Shown: positions 61,300-64,000 of the stretch, in pieces
Layout of the letters: each line of letters opens with the position of its first letter
Position numbering within the stretch: position 1 is the stretch's first letter
Source of the DNA: Gymnogyps californianus
Lineage: Eukaryota > Chordata > Aves > Accipitriformes > Cathartidae
Length of the DNA stretch: 64,000 nt
Direction: 5' to 3'
Assembly: GCF_018139145.2 (NCBI RefSeq)
Contig: NC_059478.1
Span: forward strand, 12,507,001 to 12,571,000
Made by a program: the position numbers and the translations under genes
Notes under the pieces: model-generated
What the model was told of the DNA's origin: nothing
What the model saw: the letters and a program-made list of their open reading frames with translations, nothing else
Databases searched by the model: none

Positions 61300-64000
61300 G
61301 TATGTTGTAAATCTTTAGTTAAATTAAAGGTTTTGGCTTTCAGTTGCGTGCTATTATTTATACAATGTTATAGAACACATAGTTTTAATGAGAATGGGAT
61401 ATTTATTTGATTTAAAAAGATTTTGTTAGCCATTATGCTGACCAGGAAGAATTAGTTATGAAAGCTTATTTGAATGATTGTAATTCATTTATATATGTAA
61501 GGAAGCATGTTTTGTAGAGGGCACTGGTAGCAAAGTAAATAATGAATGCATTTTAAATGATCTGTCTGTACTATGAGAGTGCTTTCACAGAATTACGATA
61601 TCAGTTGTTAAGGCACCCAAGGAAATTATCTTGAACTTGCGAAGAAAATGCATGTTTGGATCATAATTCAAGTGGGTTGTTTCCCTAAAGTCAATGAAAT
61701 TCTTTGTATGAGTGCATTTACCTCTCTGGGTAAGTGTTTGCAGGATTATTAATTGTTGCCAATTGTCACGTTGGATTTGAGGTACAAGATAGACATGAAC
61801 ATACTGTATAGTATTGAATGGTAGACTGCAGCTTTATTTTGCAGACTGGTGAGATAAATACATCTGGGCATAAAAAATTGTCAAGAAGGACTACTCTTGT
61901 ATCCTATGGCTAGGATCTCTCAAGATCCATTAGGAATCATGTTGGACAAGAGCTAGGATCAGAGGTCACTGTCCCAAACCTCAAAGTTCACCAGCGCTCA
62001 CCTCACTAGTGCTCATCTGGCTCTGTCTTGGCTCTGGCCACATTGTGTGTCGCTTGCTGCGATGTGGTGAAGTAGCTGCTGTTCACACCGTGGGTTTGTT
62101 TCTTTACTGCCTATAAAGAAGGGAAACTCCACCGTGGTTGGCATTGCTCAATTTATCACCTTCCCTGCAAGCTCGTCCTTGTCTCCTGCAGCTGACTGGC
62201 TGCCTTATGGATAGCTGCTTTATAGATAGCTGCTTTTCACTCGGTGTAGCTGAACGTGCAGAAGGTAGGAGTTGCAGACTCCTCTGAGACCCAAGTTGTC
62301 TAGAGGTGATGTCCTCATCTCTTAGATTTGGTGGCATTAGCACTGTCTGAAAATAATGTTTCTATCAGTTCTTAAATAGGTATACAAATTCAGTACTGGG
62401 AGACAGTCTTTCATTTAAAAAAAAAAGTTAACAAATCATACCAAAGAAATTGAGATTCATAGCTCGTCTTTTGCATCAAATTACAAATATTATTCACTGA
62501 AATTTGATAGTTATATGCTGTCTCAGTTGTGGAGGAAGCAATTCAAGAAGTATTCTCTTCATAAGAAACAAAAGTGCTAGTGAATGATGTAAATGACCCA
62601 CATTTTTTAGTTTCTCTTAATTAGTAAGTGTATTTGACTAAAATTAATTTAATTGTCCCTGAGTTTAAGTGGTGTCTAAAGAATTTAGAATGAATTTAAG
62701 GCTTTCTGTGAGAAAGAGCTGTAGTAGTTAAATTTCTCTATCCTTACTCTGCCTTTTTGCCAGCTTTTGTTCCCTGGAGCATAGGTGGTAAAAGGGGGGA
62801 TTTCTGTGCTGCACCTGACACAGCTGCCAGTGTTTAATGTGAAATGCTAGCACACCATCATCACTGGTACAAGCTGAAATGTTAGACTAACCTGGAGCAC
62901 CTGAGCTTTCTAGCTCTCCTGGGGCATGGTATCTGTTGGAAAAGGAAGGGATGTGAGCAATTTCTGTCTTCTGTTGAATCCCCCAATTATATATTTTTTT
63001 AATCATTCCATCTATTGAAACTTCTAATGCTTGCTTACTTTATCCTTCTGATGTCCTTGATTAAAAAAAAAAAAACAACCAACCAACCAAAACATATTTA
63101 ATGAGAAATAAAAAATACACTTGGTCTCTGTATATAGTCCTGACTATAGACATAGTGAATTTGTCTGGCATTTCCAAGTAGTCCATGTGGCAGCTGTGTT
63201 GGTGGCAGTTCTCATTCATTTTGATTTCTTTGAAATCATTAGTCTCTGCCAGCAGAGCTTCTGATGTCCTGTTCTTGAGTACTGATGATCCACTTACAGA
63301 AATGGTTGTCCTTCCCAGTTCTAGTGGACCAATCCTCAATTTGTTTTTTATTCTGAAGGATTTCAGTGTTGTCTTCTAACAGTAAAAATCTCAAAATTAT
63401 CGGCACATCTGATCAAGTTTCTCTATTATTACGACTGGACTACTTTCAATATCTTCTAGAGTTCTTTTGTAGGCATACCCTAAGAAATGTAGGTGACAGA
63501 GATACTATGGGCTTGATATGGTCCTAGTGCAAAGTAGGCAAAAGTCCAGCAGGACTGACTCTAATAAAGCTGAATTAGCTGAGGGTAGAGTTGAGCACTG
63601 ACTTTATGCTGAGGTATTTCTGTAGTCTGGGTAATAGGAGGACACTTCTTGTGCATAGTCTATTTTGTTGAACTGTCTGATTTTCAGTTTGAAAGGTTGC
63701 TTTTTTCATTTTTGGGTAGCTGAAGGTTGCCATGAGGTGATCAAGGTCCTGGTTTATGGTGTGGAGGTACAGACTTTCAGCTACTGGCTCTGTAGTCTTT
63801 AGTGTATTTTACCCCAATAATCCTTTCTTTAGGCAGGAAGGAGACCTGTACCAGTGTCTTGCATCCCAGTGCAGTGGGATGCCAGGCAGTAAGGAGAGGC
63901 AGCTCCTCTTCACTGGATGTGGTGGGAAAAGGGACGAAGAGAAGAGAGCAGCTGGACAGTACCTCGTGACAAAACTCTCCTGACAAGCTGCTTTCGGTGC
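61300..64000 (+). other. VAV3: VAV3 intron 4, 5' portion (non-coding)
   Basis: This is the start of a phase-2 intron after donor GTATGT; it runs past the window end. It contains a 15-bp tandem duplication at 62207-62236, an A run followed by AACC units at about 63063-63090, and otherwise unremarkable AT-rich sequence. Exon 5, expected to encode the next acidic block with the second and third regulatory tyrosines, was looked for and not found. Confidence 0.9.
62207..62236. repeat. 15-bp tandem duplication with one mismatch
   Basis: ATGGATAGCTGCTTT (62207-62221) is followed directly by ATAGATAGCTGCTTT (62222-62236), with one G/A difference. Confidence 0.9.

Noticed and set aside
63834..63985. 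Possible VAV3 exon 5: an acceptor-like CTTTCTTTAG followed by a frame reading QEGDLYQC, which resembles the EDLYDC motif of the acidic region
   Set aside because: Joined to exon 4 the phase works and DLY-C matches, but the residues that follow do not resemble the next acidic, tyrosine-containing block of VAV3, and no donor in a suitable position was found. Judged a coincidence; an avian VAV3 cDNA alignment would settle it.
1..64000. CRISPR arrays, operons, tRNA or rRNA genes, LTR retroelements, phage or other mobile-system genes
   Set aside because: None were found. The window is vertebrate intronic DNA with no regularly spaced repeat arrays, no recognisable tRNA box motifs, and no LTR pairs.

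Overview
The window looks like bird nuclear DNA. It is AT-rich, intron-dominated sequence with vertebrate-type exons flanked by canonical GT-AG splice sites. It also carries a CR1 LINE whose 3' end is the ATTCTATGAT-type microsatellite typical of avian CR1. Recognisable transposon sequence totals only about 1.2 kb of 64 kb, which also suits a bird. The species cannot be told from the sequence.

One gene is recognisable: the 5' part of VAV3 on the plus strand, a Rho/Rac guanine-nucleotide exchange factor. Three coding exons are present: exon 2 (29180-29296), exon 3 (60295-60353) and exon 4 (61234-61299). They join in frame and encode roughly residues 69-149, which is the second half of the calponin-homology (CH) domain and the start of the acidic regulatory segment, including the tyrosine equivalent to Tyr141. 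Exon 1 is not in the window and should lie upstream. Exon 5 and the rest of the gene lie downstream.

Layout: 1-29179 is the 3' part of intron 1 (at least 29 kb). 29297-60294 is the complete intron 2 (30,998 bp). 60354-61233 is intron 3 (880 bp). 61300-64000 is the start of intron 4. Intron 1 holds an old, decayed CR1/L3-like LINE fragment (about 15888-16200, plus strand), a CpG-containing GC-rich block near 17.13-17.47 kb, and a 22-bp perfect palindrome beside an AT-rich repeat (2159-2288). Intron 2 holds a younger, 5'-truncated CR1 (about 37071-37937, minus strand) whose ORF2 tail stays in frame over 256 codons with a single nonsense codon. It also holds two tandem duplications (43-bp diverged, 30-bp perfect), several short perfect hairpins, and long C and T homopolymers.

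No second gene, RNA gene, CRISPR array, intact virus-like element or novel multi-gene system could be supported. Open frames longer than 100 codons outside the LINEs sit in biased-composition tracts or are of a length expected by chance. The observations most worth checking are the composition and repeat features and the strand bias of the longest C runs. None amounts to a new biological system.
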